Source of the DNA: Clostridia bacterium
GTDB taxonomy: Bacteria; Bacillota; Clostridia; Christensenellales; UMGS416
Assembly (NCBI GenBank): GCA_016938675.1
Contig: JAFGUF010000017.1
Coordinates: forward strand, 1-44,567
DNA: 44,567 bases
Direction: 5' to 3'
Shown: piece by piece, positions 25,615 to 33,187 of the stretch
How positions within the stretch are numbered: the stretch's first letter is position 1
Layout of the letters: the number at the start of each line of letters is the position of its first letter
Program-made: the position numbers and the translations under genes
Notes under the pieces: model-generated
Seen by the model: the letters and a program-made list of their open reading frames with translations, nothing else
What the model was told of the DNA's origin: nothing
Database searches by the model: none

Positions 25615-26154
25615 ATGAAAAAGGTAGTAATGATTATGCTGCTGGCTACCTTGCTAATGGCAGGGTGCAGCAAAGCAAGCGAGCCGACACCAATCATAAT
25701 CTATGTAACACCCGAGCCCACCGCCGAGCCAGCACCTGCGCCCGAAGCGGTAGACTTGGAGGTACCGCTGACTTTTGACGAGCTTAGCGATGTAAGCGAT
25801 TGGGAATGGACAGAAGAGTATGGATACTTTATAGTAGATAACGAAAGATGGGATTCGCTGACAGTGTGGTATGATCCTTTTGAGAAGTCATGCAGCATTT
25901 CGCACCCATATAGCAGCCTGTCGGATGAGCATCTCGTCAATGGTGACAAGGTTATGCCCATTAACAGGTGCTACATCAACGAAAACGGAAATATGTTTAT
26001 TCCGTTTGTATTTACAGATCTTAAGCATCCTGAATACGTAGACGACGGCGACGGAGTATACTGGCTGCTTTATAAGAACTTCAACGGAGTGACTAATCTA
26101 GAATACCATCCGCCGGCATCAAATGTGTCGGTTGAAAATCAAAGCATGCCATAA
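25615..26154 (+). CDS. small lipoprotein, unknown function
   Basis: 179 residues. The ATG at 25615 has GGAG six bases upstream and opens a clear lipoprotein signal (MKKVVMIMLLATLLMAGC, lipobox LMAGC). A Pro/Glu/Ala/Thr linker (about residues 24-48) spans the wall. The globular part (about 50-179) is rich in acidic and aromatic residues (DWEWTEEYGYF, LTVWYDPFEK, YVDDGDGVYWLLYKN). No catalytic motif is recognised. It is transcribed alone between its own promoter and terminator. Confidence 0.85.
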   Translation: MKKVVMIMLLATLLMAGCSKASEPTPIIIYVTPEPTAEPAPAPEAVDLEVPLTFDELSDVSDWEWTEEYGYFIVDNERWDSLTVWYDPFEKSCSISHPYSSLSDEHLVNGDKVMPINRCYINENGNMFIPFVFTDLKHPEYVDDGDGVYWLLYKNFNGVTNLEYHPPASNVSVENQSMP

Positions 26155-26180
26155 GAGAAATTATATATTATTTAGCTTTG

Positions 26181-26201
26181 CGCCCTTAGGGGCGTTTTTT
26201 T
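26181..26201 (+). terminator. intrinsic terminator after the lipoprotein gene
   Basis: Stem CGCCC (26181-26185) / GGGCG (26190-26194), then seven T. Confidence 0.8.
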
Positions 26202-26214
26202 GTTTTTTTCTGGA

Positions 26215-26623
26215 GGCTTGCGCTTTCTTTCCCCCTTTGGCAAGAATAATATCTGCCGTAGGCAGGTATTAATTGAATTTAAATAAATAAAACCCCTCCG
26301 ACATCTGCGGATGCCACCTCCCCTGATTATTGGAGGCAGGGATTGCGCAATAATATAGTCAGGAGATTATTCTGAGTCGCCGCGGCTCTAGGGACACCGT
26401 AATTCAGTCTACTATACACAGACCTCCCTTGTTAAAGGGACGGCAAGCATGTCTGCGAGGCAGACTGCGATGGGCGATAGTCACTTTGAAAAAGTGACGT
26501 AAGCCGAGACCGCTTGCGGTGGTGGGATTCGTTGTTTTGGCATTTGCCTTGATGATTAGATTTTTCGTCGGCGGGGGAAACCTCTCAGTCGGCTTCGCCG
26601 CCAGCTCTCCTACAAGGAGAGCC
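26215..26623. repeat. mosaic interspersed repeat region R3
   Basis: This fills most of the 556-bp gap 26155-26710. It begins with the 3' part of module F (26225-26268, GCTTTCTTTCCCCCTTTGGC and AATAATAT.TGCCG.AGGCAGG). It continues with modules A (26291-26393), C (26440-26506), D (26508-26531) and E (26581-26623). Module C here keeps an intact hairpin, GTCACTTT-GAA-AAAGTGAC, absent from the R1 copy. Module E carries the hairpin GGC-TTC-GCC, different from that in R1. The order of modules differs from R1. Confidence 0.8.
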
Positions 26624-26710
26624 TAAGCGTAATATATGATATTTGAGTGGTGAGAAATAAATGTAAATTTCTATGATATAATTGAAATATATAGCAAGGA
26701 GAAATGTAAT

Positions 26711-27715
26711 ATGTATGATACATTAATATACGGTAATGGCCTAACTATTGCGGTAACTAATACTCTATGGGATATAGCAAAAGAAAACTATTTTACGAAA
26801 TATATAAGTTTCAATAATTTCATTGAAGACTTTATTATAATGCCTGTACATAAAAGGCTTTATAGAGATTTTATGAGAACCTTTAATTCTAATACAAATT
26901 CATATGAAAAAGTGCACGTTAATGACAAAAGAATACTAGAGGCCCACATAGATGATATTAAAAAACTCGGATTTGAAAGATGGGTAAGTAGTTTTATATG
27001 GGATAAGGATATTATGACTGATGAAGAAAAAGCAGATATCAAACTTTTTGTATATGCACTTTCAAATTACTGGTATCATATACTCTCAAAAGAAATCTTA
27101 TCACAAAAACCAGTAAAACAAAAACTACAGGAGTGCGCAATTAAAGTTAAAAGTAATGTCAATGACTCGATATTTACTCTTAATTTTGATACTTTGCTAG
27201 ATGAGTGGCTTAAACCACAACATTTACATGGGAGATTTGTGACGCCGTACGAAAGCGGTAAACAACTTGTTCTTTTTGAAAAAGATGAAGATGGTTTTGA
27301 ATATCCATTTTTATATGGCAGTAATGGAATCGAAAAAAACAGTAGATTAAGTATAATAAATGAAAGAAAACTAAAACAAGACAATCCATATGATATTGAT
27401 TTCTTTTTTGGGGATATGAATAATATAAATTACGGTCATATATTATTATACGGAGTGTCGCTTGGGCGTTCATACATTTTGTCTGATGAATTTCTAGAGA
27501 ATTATCCAAAAAACAAAAGTAATTATATTATATATAGCGTTGATGGTCATTTATTATTAAAGTTGGACTTGCTTTATAAAAATAAGTGCATTGAGAAGAT
27601 TACAATATCATACTATACTGAAGAAGATTTAGCATACTATAAATCTATATTAGCAAATACTGATTTTAAAGATATAGTATACTATAAACATACCTCTGAA
27701 ATATTTCAATTTTAG
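26711..27715 (+). CDS. AbiH/SIR2-like protein, probable phage-defence effector
   Basis: 334 residues, AAGGAG nine bases upstream, extended -10 TGATATAAT at 26674-26682. The N-terminus DTLIYGNGLTIAV has the nucleotide-binding GNG loop of the AbiH and SIR2-like families. Residues about 155-175 read FTLNFDTLLDEWL..QHLHGRF, matching their T-FN-D...HGR/S motif. ILLYGVSLGRSYILSDEFL near residue 245 matches the later G.S...D strand. SIR2-like defence proteins cleave NAD+ and stop growth after infection; AbiH acts by abortive infection. Whether this one is catalytic is unknown: the histidine in HGR is present. It stands alone, is AT-rich, and lies directly beside a repeat region, consistent with acquisition. 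The superfamily is fairly sure, the function inferred. Confidence 0.75.
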   Translation: MYDTLIYGNGLTIAVTNTLWDIAKENYFTKYISFNNFIEDFIIMPVHKRLYRDFMRTFNSNTNSYEKVHVNDKRILEAHIDDIKKLGFERWVSSFIWDKDIMTDEEKADIKLFVYALSNYWYHILSKEILSQKPVKQKLQECAIKVKSNVNDSIFTLNFDTLLDEWLKPQHLHGRFVTPYESGKQLVLFEKDEDGFEYPFLYGSNGIEKNSRLSIINERKLKQDNPYDIDFFFGDMNNINYGHILLYGVSLGRSYILSDEFLENYPKNKSNYIIYSVDGHLLLKLDLLYKNKCIEKITISYYTEEDLAYYKSILANTDFKDIVYYKHTSEIFQF

Positions 27716-27774
27716 TTGGGATTTTTAAGGGATGAAACCCCTTAAGCGGGGTTTGGGGCAGAGCAATCGAATAC

Positions 27775-28956
27775 TTAACCTTCTTCCTTATCATCCTCCC
27801 ACTCAAGCAGCCGCCTCTCCCCTTGGAGCGCACGGATATCATCAACCGCCTGTACAATCTCCACCGTACCCATATATTCACCTGATGCACTGCGCAGGGC
27901 AATATACTTAATATATATCATCTCTCCCGCCACATTCAGCCAGAAGGAAGCATCATCCTTTTCACCGGACTTAAAGGCCGCAAGGATTTTCTCCACTATA
28001 TGCACACTCTTTGGCGGATGGCAGTTGCGCACGTCACGGCCAATGGCTGCCTTCGAGCGCGGAAATATTCTCTTTTCGGGCGAGGAGAAATACGTTAATT
28101 TATCATCAGCATTGACAAAGGAAATATCCATCGGCAGCGCGTTAAGCAAAAGCTCAAGCTCATCCAGCTTAAGCTGGCCGGTGTCTGAATTAAATAGCCC
28201 GGCGACGGCCTTCGCTGCTTGCGAATTATTAAGCCCTGCGGGGCTTTCCGGAGGGGCTATAAAGCAGAAGGAATAATCAAAGCTCTGCATGTGCATGCTG
28301 TAGAATGCCTCATTAGTAAGAAAATTGACAGAGGAGGGAAACAGTATAAGCTCCTGTTTATTTACAAGCCCGTAGAGAATGAAATACAGGCGGGATACAT
28401 TGAGCTTTAAAAATTCCTCGCTTCCCTCCATATCCCATTCAGACTCGATTTTCTTGATCAGCCCGCGCTCCTCATCGTGCAGCGCCCAAAGAATTTTGAG
28501 CCCGTTGAATCTTTTGTCGCCCTTTTCGAGCATGGGGAAGAAGACGTTTTCAAGCTTAAGAAGGTGCTGATTGTACTTTTTGACTTTGTCTAGAAAAGCC
28601 CGCAGCATTTGGTTGCCCACAAGAGGTTTTTCCTTCATCACTTTCTTGAATGACTCCAGTATCTTAACGAGCCCCTTGTTTTCATCATCCAGATATTTGA
28701 GGAACGGTATGGTGATTGGCTCTGCAAGTTTGTGCTGCGAGAGCGACTCGTAGAAAACGTTAATCAGCTTGTCTACATTCGGCAGGATATCGTCAATTTT
28801 GAGGCCCATATTCAGCTGCTCATTTTGGATGAACATGAGCTCAGCTGGTGTGATTGATTTGATCTCCTTAAGATATTTATTATAGAGCATGATGCCATTT
28901 TCATGGCGGTACATGCCCTGGCAGTAGGCTATTAAATTTTCCAGCTTTTTATCCAT
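27775..28956 (-). CDS. DUF438/hemerythrin-like/PAS protein
   Basis: 393 residues, GGGAGG eight bases before the ATG. The N-terminal 70 residues (LENLIAYCQGM...ITPAELMFIQNEQLNMGLKIDDILPNVDKL) fit DUF438. A helical hemerythrin-like domain follows at about 75-200. It keeps NQHLLKLENVFFPMLEKG and LHDEERGLIKKIE, but the first His pair normally found before the ENK.L helix is replaced (ITIPFLKYLDDENKGL). A PAS domain closes the protein (about 275-385, DISFVNADDKLTYFSS...GRDVRNCHPPKSVHIVEKIL). The family is linked to sensing of redox or iron/NO-type signals. The lost His makes diiron binding doubtful here. It has its own extended -10 (TGGTATAAT, 28989-28997, minus strand). Confidence 0.85.
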   Translation of the reverse strand: MDKKLENLIAYCQGMYRHENGIMLYNKYLKEIKSITPAELMFIQNEQLNMGLKIDDILPNVDKLINVFYESLSQHKLAEPITIPFLKYLDDENKGLVKILESFKKVMKEKPLVGNQMLRAFLDKVKKYNQHLLKLENVFFPMLEKGDKRFNGLKILWALHDEERGLIKKIESEWDMEGSEEFLKLNVSRLYFILYGLVNKQELILFPSSVNFLTNEAFYSMHMQSFDYSFCFIAPPESPAGLNNSQAAKAVAGLFNSDTGQLKLDELELLLNALPMDISFVNADDKLTYFSSPEKRIFPRSKAAIGRDVRNCHPPKSVHIVEKILAAFKSGEKDDASFWLNVAGEMIYIKYIALRSASGEYMGTVEIVQAVDDIRALQGERRLLEWEDDKEEG

Positions 28957-29057
28957 AGTGAGCCTCCCGTTTGTTTGATTTTTATATTATTATACCATAT
29001 TAGCTGAGTGCAAAAGTGATGCAAATATCACAAAAATAATAAGGCACAATTTTAGTT

Positions 29058-29076
29058 AAATGTGATATAATGGAAA
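29058..29076 (+). promoter_or_regulatory. extended -10 promoter inside a 19-bp sequence repeated at 31201-31219
   Basis: AAATGTGATATAATGGAAA contains TGATATAAT. The same 19 bases occur before the DivIVA-motif gene. It precedes the 110-residue membrane protein. Confidence 0.55.
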
Positions 29077-29106
29077 GAAATGTTTTTAAACCGGATAGGA
29101 GAGACA

Positions 29107-29439
29107 ATGAAGTTTTTTTCTAAATTATTATTGGCGTTAGGGATTTTGCTGATTTTTTTAAGCCTTGCACTGGCAGTAACTTCGAAATCATATATGAATA
29201 CGTATTTTGAATTCAAAGATGAGATTTTAATGAATGATTTCTATGATGGCATAACCGATGAAGAGATAGAGGCGCGGTATGAAGCGCATTTGGTAAACGA
29301 ACCGAAAAGCGACACATCAACCGTAATAGCTATACTGTTAAGTGGAATCGGCTTTATTGCGGCGGCTTTTGGAATTTTATATCTGGACAGGGCGTTCAAG
29401 CGCAATGAGAAGGGCGAGTACGCCGAGGAAACACATTAA
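29107..29439 (+). CDS. small two-helix membrane protein, unknown function
   Basis: 110 residues from the ATG at 29107, which follows AGGAGAGACA. An ATG nine codons upstream has no site. Helices are at about residues 4-26 and 73-93, with an acidic loop between (DEEIEARYEAHLVNEPKSD). No family is recognised. A strong terminator follows. Confidence 0.75.
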   Translation: MKFFSKLLLALGILLIFLSLALAVTSKSYMNTYFEFKDEILMNDFYDGITDEEIEARYEAHLVNEPKSDTSTVIAILLSGIGFIAAAFGILYLDRAFKRNEKGEYAEETH

Positions 29440-29453
29440 CTATGATTACAAGA

Positions 29454-29478
29454 AGGGCGCGGTGCGCTCTTTTTTTTT
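29454..29478 (+). terminator. intrinsic terminator
   Basis: AGGGCGC (29454-29460) / GCGCTCT (29464-29470) with one G-U pair, then eight T. Confidence 0.85.
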
Positions 29479-29493
29479 GTGCAACTGGATTAT

Positions 29494-30462
29494 TCAGCTG
29501 AAATCACCTGACAGAAGTTTTTTAACTATTTTTCTATGCATTAAGATGCTGATGTAGAAAAGAATAAATAAATATATCGCAGCGCTCACAAATGATAGCG
29601 GGCTTATAAAGCGAATAGAAAATATGCCGTATACGCAAAGAAATGCATATGCTCCCATAGTAAGAACCCTGATAATAAATACTATATTGGCGTGCTTCCG
29701 GGCATTTTCAAGGCTAATGCTGGAGTCTTTAACGTACACTAAAAGAAACAGCAAAAAGATGCCTTCTGAGAGCATATTAAAAATTGCTGCAATAGAATAC
29801 TCTCTTATTGGAATAAGATGCGGGCCGCTTTTAAGCGACAGGACAACAAGCAGCAGAAATGATCCATAGATTACTCCGCGTATATTGAACCAATAATAAG
29901 AGCTGTAAATGCGCTGTGGAGAATTGCTGAACCTGCGCACTATTTCGGTGGCCTGATCAGGAGTAAAAACCAGGAAGGAGGAAAACTCATCTGACAGCTG
30001 CGCATTTGTAGTATCTGATAGTTTTTTAAAAAATTCCTGATACTTTTTCAGGTTTGTGACAGGTTCAATTAAATAGAAAGATAAATCCTTGGCTTCGTCT
30101 TTTTGGTTATTTGATTTCTTATAATTGATAGTAATCATAAGTTTTTCAAAATCCAGTGAAAGCCCTGTAATGTCTTCATACTTAATTTTGGAACGGGCTA
30201 GGAAATTTGGAAAAATGAACTCTGTATCGTTTAGGCTGATTTTATAGAAAAAGATTCTATATTTTTTGCCTAAAAAGAACAGGCCAATAAAAAATACAGA
30301 AAGAACTACTAATGCAAGCTTAATGAAATTAACGTAAACACTTGCGTTATAGAATATCCATAAGGCCGAAGCATAGAACAGCAGATACAAAAGTAACAAC
30401 ACTAAGATTGCTCTGAAAATATGTGAAAATACAAAAAATTCTTTATGATTTAATTTGCTCAT
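29494..30462 (-). CDS. multi-pass membrane protein with an internal PH-like domain
   Basis: 322 residues. Two helices (about residues 15-33 and 43-63) are followed by a soluble segment at about 70-180 (FFYKISLNDTEFIFPNF..RSKIKYEDITGLSLDFEKLMITINY), which has the strand pattern of bacterial PH-like domains; this is inference. Four more helices follow, at about 192-209, 222-242, 257-277 and 284-306. The gene starts inside the last 20 bases of the gene upstream (30443-31129), so the two are co-transcribed and probably act together. No catalytic motif is seen. Confidence 0.8.
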   Translation of the reverse strand: MSKLNHKEFFVFSHIFRAILVLLLLYLLFYASALWIFYNASVYVNFIKLALVVLSVFFIGLFFLGKKYRIFFYKISLNDTEFIFPNFLARSKIKYEDITGLSLDFEKLMITINYKKSNNQKDEAKDLSFYLIEPVTNLKKYQEFFKKLSDTTNAQLSDEFSSFLVFTPDQATEIVRRFSNSPQRIYSSYYWFNIRGVIYGSFLLLVVLSLKSGPHLIPIREYSIAAIFNMLSEGIFLLFLLVYVKDSSISLENARKHANIVFIIRVLTMGAYAFLCVYGIFSIRFISPLSFVSAAIYLFILFYISILMHRKIVKKLLSGDFS

Positions 30463-31129
30463 CTACAGTCCCCTCAAAATATGTCTCGAAAAAAACCTTA
30501 TTAAATGCGCCGATAAATGCGCCGTCCACTTCGATGTACACAGTAAAGTCATTTAAGGAGTCAGGATATACCCTGAACCATGTAGTCGTTTCAAAATATG
30601 AATCAACATCTGAGTTTGCATAATTGTAAAAAGTGTCGGGATAAGCAGACAAGCTCTCCCACGTTGAATTATCGTCATATATTTTTACCTGTATGTTGTT
30701 TGGTGTAACTGCTGACAGCACGAGGCTGCCATTATGCGGCTTAATATAGATATACATTGAAAAATCTGTATCATTACTTTCAATGATGACTCTATTCTCT
30801 TGAAAGAATCGTATACTGTACTCATTGTACTTACCGGTTTCATCAATATAGAAAACTCTTTGAAAGTCAAAATCCTTTTTGTAATAGCCTCTGTAGAACA
30901 CATAGTTCTCAGACGCAATATAAGCTCCGGGACTGTCCTTATACTTTAATGATATAAAGGTTTCCGGCGGCATGTCTTTATATACATACATATCAATACT
31001 AACGAATATCACAATCAGAATCGCTAGGAACAAGGCTGACAATAGCAGCGGCCTGCCTACCAGTTGGAAAGCCAATGCTTTGTTGACGGCTCGTGTTGTG
31101 GAGTATGTATTTTTTGATTTATATTTCAT
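30443..31129 (-). CDS. single-pass membrane protein with extracytoplasmic domain, unknown function
   Basis: 228 residues from the ATG at 31129, which has GGAGACAGA just before it. The frame extends upstream without a site. There is a short basic cytoplasmic N-terminus, one membrane helix at about residues 27-47, and a 180-residue outside domain rich in Tyr, Asp and Ser (YVFYRGYYKKDFDFQRVFYIDETGKY, TTWFRVYPDSLNDFTVYIEVDG). It is the first gene of a two-gene operon with the overlapping membrane protein downstream. No known family is recognised. Confidence 0.75.
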   Translation of the reverse strand: MKYKSKNTYSTTRAVNKALAFQLVGRPLLLSALFLAILIVIFVSIDMYVYKDMPPETFISLKYKDSPGAYIASENYVFYRGYYKKDFDFQRVFYIDETGKYNEYSIRFFQENRVIIESNDTDFSMYIYIKPHNGSLVLSAVTPNNIQVKIYDDNSTWESLSAYPDTFYNYANSDVDSYFETTTWFRVYPDSLNDFTVYIEVDGAFIGAFNKVFFETYFEGTVDEQIKS

Positions 31130-31200
31130 TCTGTCTCCAATAATAAATATAGAAAATATTATATCATAAAATATTCCATTTACATATCTTATTTTAAATA

Positions 31201-31219
31201 AAATGTGATATAATGGAAA
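31201..31219 (+). promoter_or_regulatory. extended -10 promoter of the DivIVA-motif gene
   Basis: AAATGTGATATAATGGAAA, identical over 19 bp to 29058-29076. The TATAAT (31209-31214) overlaps an in-frame ATG at 31213, which rules that ATG out as a start. Confidence 0.6.
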
Positions 31220-31245
31220 CAAAAAATACTAAGGATGGCAACCAA

Positions 31246-31557
31246 ATGAGCAACATTATTAATGAAGAGAGCTATGCGGACATGGCAGCCCAAATAATAA
31301 ATACAGTAAAAGACAGCCGATTTACCCAAGGATTCTGGGGATATGATACTCTTGAAGCGGATAAATTTCTGGACGAAATTATAGCTAGCATTGAGGGCAG
31401 CTTAAACGGCGGTGTGCCTATATCAGGCAGGGAAATAAGAAACATGAAATGCAAAAAGGGATTCCGTGGGTATGATGTAAATGAACTGGATACTTTTATG
31501 GAAAGCTTGGGCAATGCAATGGACAGGCTTGAACAAATTAGGGATAAGGGGTTTTAG
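31246..31557 (+). CDS. small protein with two DivIVA-type motifs
   Basis: 103 residues from the ATG at 31246 (AAGGA ten bases upstream). Two copies of the DivIVA N-terminal signature are present: FTQGFWGYDTLEADKFLDEI (about residues 26-45) and KKGFRGYDVNELDTFMESL (about 71-89). In DivIVA/GpsB proteins this F..GYD..EVD.FL segment forms the membrane-curvature-binding turn and is followed by a long coiled coil. Here there is no long coiled coil, only the two heads with a short linker. This suggests an adaptor that binds where DivIVA does, or a small stand-alone variant. It is soluble and monocistronic. Confidence 0.8.
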   Translation: MSNIINEESYADMAAQIINTVKDSRFTQGFWGYDTLEADKFLDEIIASIEGSLNGGVPISGREIRNMKCKKGFRGYDVNELDTFMESLGNAMDRLEQIRDKGF

Positions 31558-31662
31558 GGGCAGGTGAGAAAAGATAAAATCTATTAGCCTCGCTATGTGT
31601 GCCAGTCAAGCAGTATCCTAAGATGTCGCAGCTCTTGTGTTTCGTTTGCGAGCGAAGAACCA

Positions 31663-31810
31663 CCTCTCAGACAAAATTCTTTATGAATTTTGCCAGCTCC
31701 CCTTAAAAGGGGAGCCTTGCAGTTGGATAAACCTATTTTCCGATAAGTCTCCCCTTCATAAGGGGAGATGCCGAGGGAATCGAGGCAGAGAGGTCGGGAA
31801 GCAGAGGTCT
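31663..31810. repeat. interspersed repeat region R4 (E-type)
   Basis: Module E at 31663-31716 reads CCTCTCAGA, hairpin CAAAATTC-TTTA-TGAATTTTG, then CCAGCTCCCCTTAAAAGGGGAGCC. A second hairpin (CTCCCCTTCATAAGGGGAG, 31750-31768) and AGAGAGGTCGG follow. The flanks match R1, R3 and R6 while the inner stem is unique to this copy. It may also terminate the MFS gene. It fills most of the gap 31558-31822. Confidence 0.7.
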
Positions 31811-31822
31811 TTTTTAGTGCAT

Positions 31823-33091
31823 TTAACATTTCTCCTTTCCTCTCTCCCTCAAAATAACCACAGTACTAAAAAGCATAAGCACGCCTCCTGCTGCAATAAG
31901 AATCAATGGCGAAATGATATCAAGCAGCAGCCCGGAAACAATAAAGGCCGCGGGCTGCACTATTTTGCTGACGCTGATGCCGATGCTCATTACCCTGCCG
32001 CGGTAATCCTCCGGCACGGTCTTTTGCAGGCGGTATATAATTGGGATATCAACCAGCGATATAATTACGCCAAAGGCCGCCATCACAACAACATAGTATA
32101 CAAAGTATGCGCTTTCGCCCAGATGAGCAGGCAGCAAAAATGGAAGCCCTATGAGACCGATGCACACAGAAAGTGCTATCCCCGTCAAGCGCATGATCGA
32201 CTGGTGCGGCACTTTCTCAATTATTTTCTTAACGAAGAGCGCGCCGAATATTATGCCCAGCGGGAACATCGACTCGATTATGCCAAAACTTTTTGTGCTT
32301 AGTCCAAGCACATTATTGATGATATAAGGCATTGGCACGGAGACAGAAAGGCTTAGGAAGAAATTTATCGCTACAAGAATGCCGATAATTCTTTTTATTT
32401 CGCAGCTTTCTAATATAAACTTAAGTCCGCCTTTGATATCTGCAAGAAAGCTGACTTTTTCCTTGCGCAGTACGTTGGCGTTTTCGGAATTCACATTAAA
32501 ATTGATAAATACCTCAAGCAGCGCCGAAGCAAAAAACGAAAGTGCGTTAATCACCATAAAGAGCCTTAAATCAACCAGCGCGAAAATCATTCCGCCCAAT
32601 ATAGGCGCGAGGATAGAGGATGATGAGTCTATGATTCGTCCGGCGGAATTAAGGCCTATCAATTTATCCTCAGATACCAGCCTCGGCATAGCGGAGGATA
32701 AACTGGTGCTGAAAACCGTGGTTAAAGTGGTGGATATAAAAGTGCTGGCGTAGATAATCGGCAGGCTCATGCCGCCGCGCGAAGCGACGAAAAAGAGCGA
32801 GAGAAACAATATTCCGTTAAGTATGTCCATTGAAATAATGGTTTTTTTCTTGTCGAGCTTATCGGCGATAACGCCTGAAAACGGCCCGAAAATGACAACG
32901 GGAAGTATGCTGAAAGCAAGCGTCATTGCAAAGCTTAATCCGGAGCCTGTCTCCCGGAGAACATAGAGCCCGATAGCAAAGGCATAGATTGCTGTGCCGA
33001 AAACGGAGATAAACTTGCCTGCGGAAAAGAGCAGGAAATTGGCTGTGCTTCCCCTTGATGAATTAACTTTTTGTGTGATTATATTAGTCAT
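31823..33091 (-). CDS. MFS exporter, multidrug/macrolide-efflux type
   Basis: 422 residues, AGGAGG seven bases before the ATG. Twelve hydrophobic helices fit the major facilitator fold. FGPFSGVIADKLDKKKTIISMD is the loop 2-3 motif G.-.aDr.dRr typical of the MefA/EntS-like proton-antiport branch, and the later PEDYRGRVMSIGISVSKIVQPAAFIVSG is also characteristic of that branch. It should export a drug or endogenous small molecule. The upstream gene encodes a MerR-methyltransferase fusion on the same strand, and the 96-bp gap carries a 19-bp-spacer promoter, so control by that protein is likely. The substrate is unknown. Confidence 0.9.
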   Translation of the reverse strand: MTNIITQKVNSSRGSTANFLLFSAGKFISVFGTAIYAFAIGLYVLRETGSGLSFAMTLAFSILPVVIFGPFSGVIADKLDKKKTIISMDILNGILFLSLFFVASRGGMSLPIIYASTFISTTLTTVFSTSLSSAMPRLVSEDKLIGLNSAGRIIDSSSSILAPILGGMIFALVDLRLFMVINALSFFASALLEVFINFNVNSENANVLRKEKVSFLADIKGGLKFILESCEIKRIIGILVAINFFLSLSVSVPMPYIINNVLGLSTKSFGIIESMFPLGIIFGALFVKKIIEKVPHQSIMRLTGIALSVCIGLIGLPFLLPAHLGESAYFVYYVVVMAAFGVIISLVDIPIIYRLQKTVPEDYRGRVMSIGISVSKIVQPAAFIVSGLLLDIISPLILIAAGGVLMLFSTVVILRERGKEKC

Positions 33092-33109
33092 AATGCGCCT
33101 CCTACAAAT

Positions 33110-33140
33110 AGTATAGAAGGCGGTGCTGACCCGACGTCAA
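33110..33140 (-). promoter_or_regulatory. MerR-type promoter (19-bp spacer) before the MFS gene
   Basis: On the minus strand TTGACG (33140-33135) and TATACT (33115-33110) are separated by 19 bp. The spacer holds an imperfect dyad (CGG, seven bases, CCG). Lengthened spacers with a dyad are the hallmark of promoters activated by MerR-family proteins through DNA distortion. Confidence 0.6.
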
Positions 33141-33187
33141 GAGCGCGGATGTATAGAATTATTACTAGGTGGAGCTAAAAGATGGGG

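Noticed and set aside
27733-27756. Terminator after the AbiH/SIR2-like gene
   Set aside because: AAACCCC/GGGGTTT forms a stem but only three T follow on the plus strand, so termination there is unconvincing.
31637-32302. 221-codon plus-strand ORF
   Set aside because: It starts in repeat R4 and runs antisense to the MFS gene; the product is His/Cys/Arg-rich without any family pattern.
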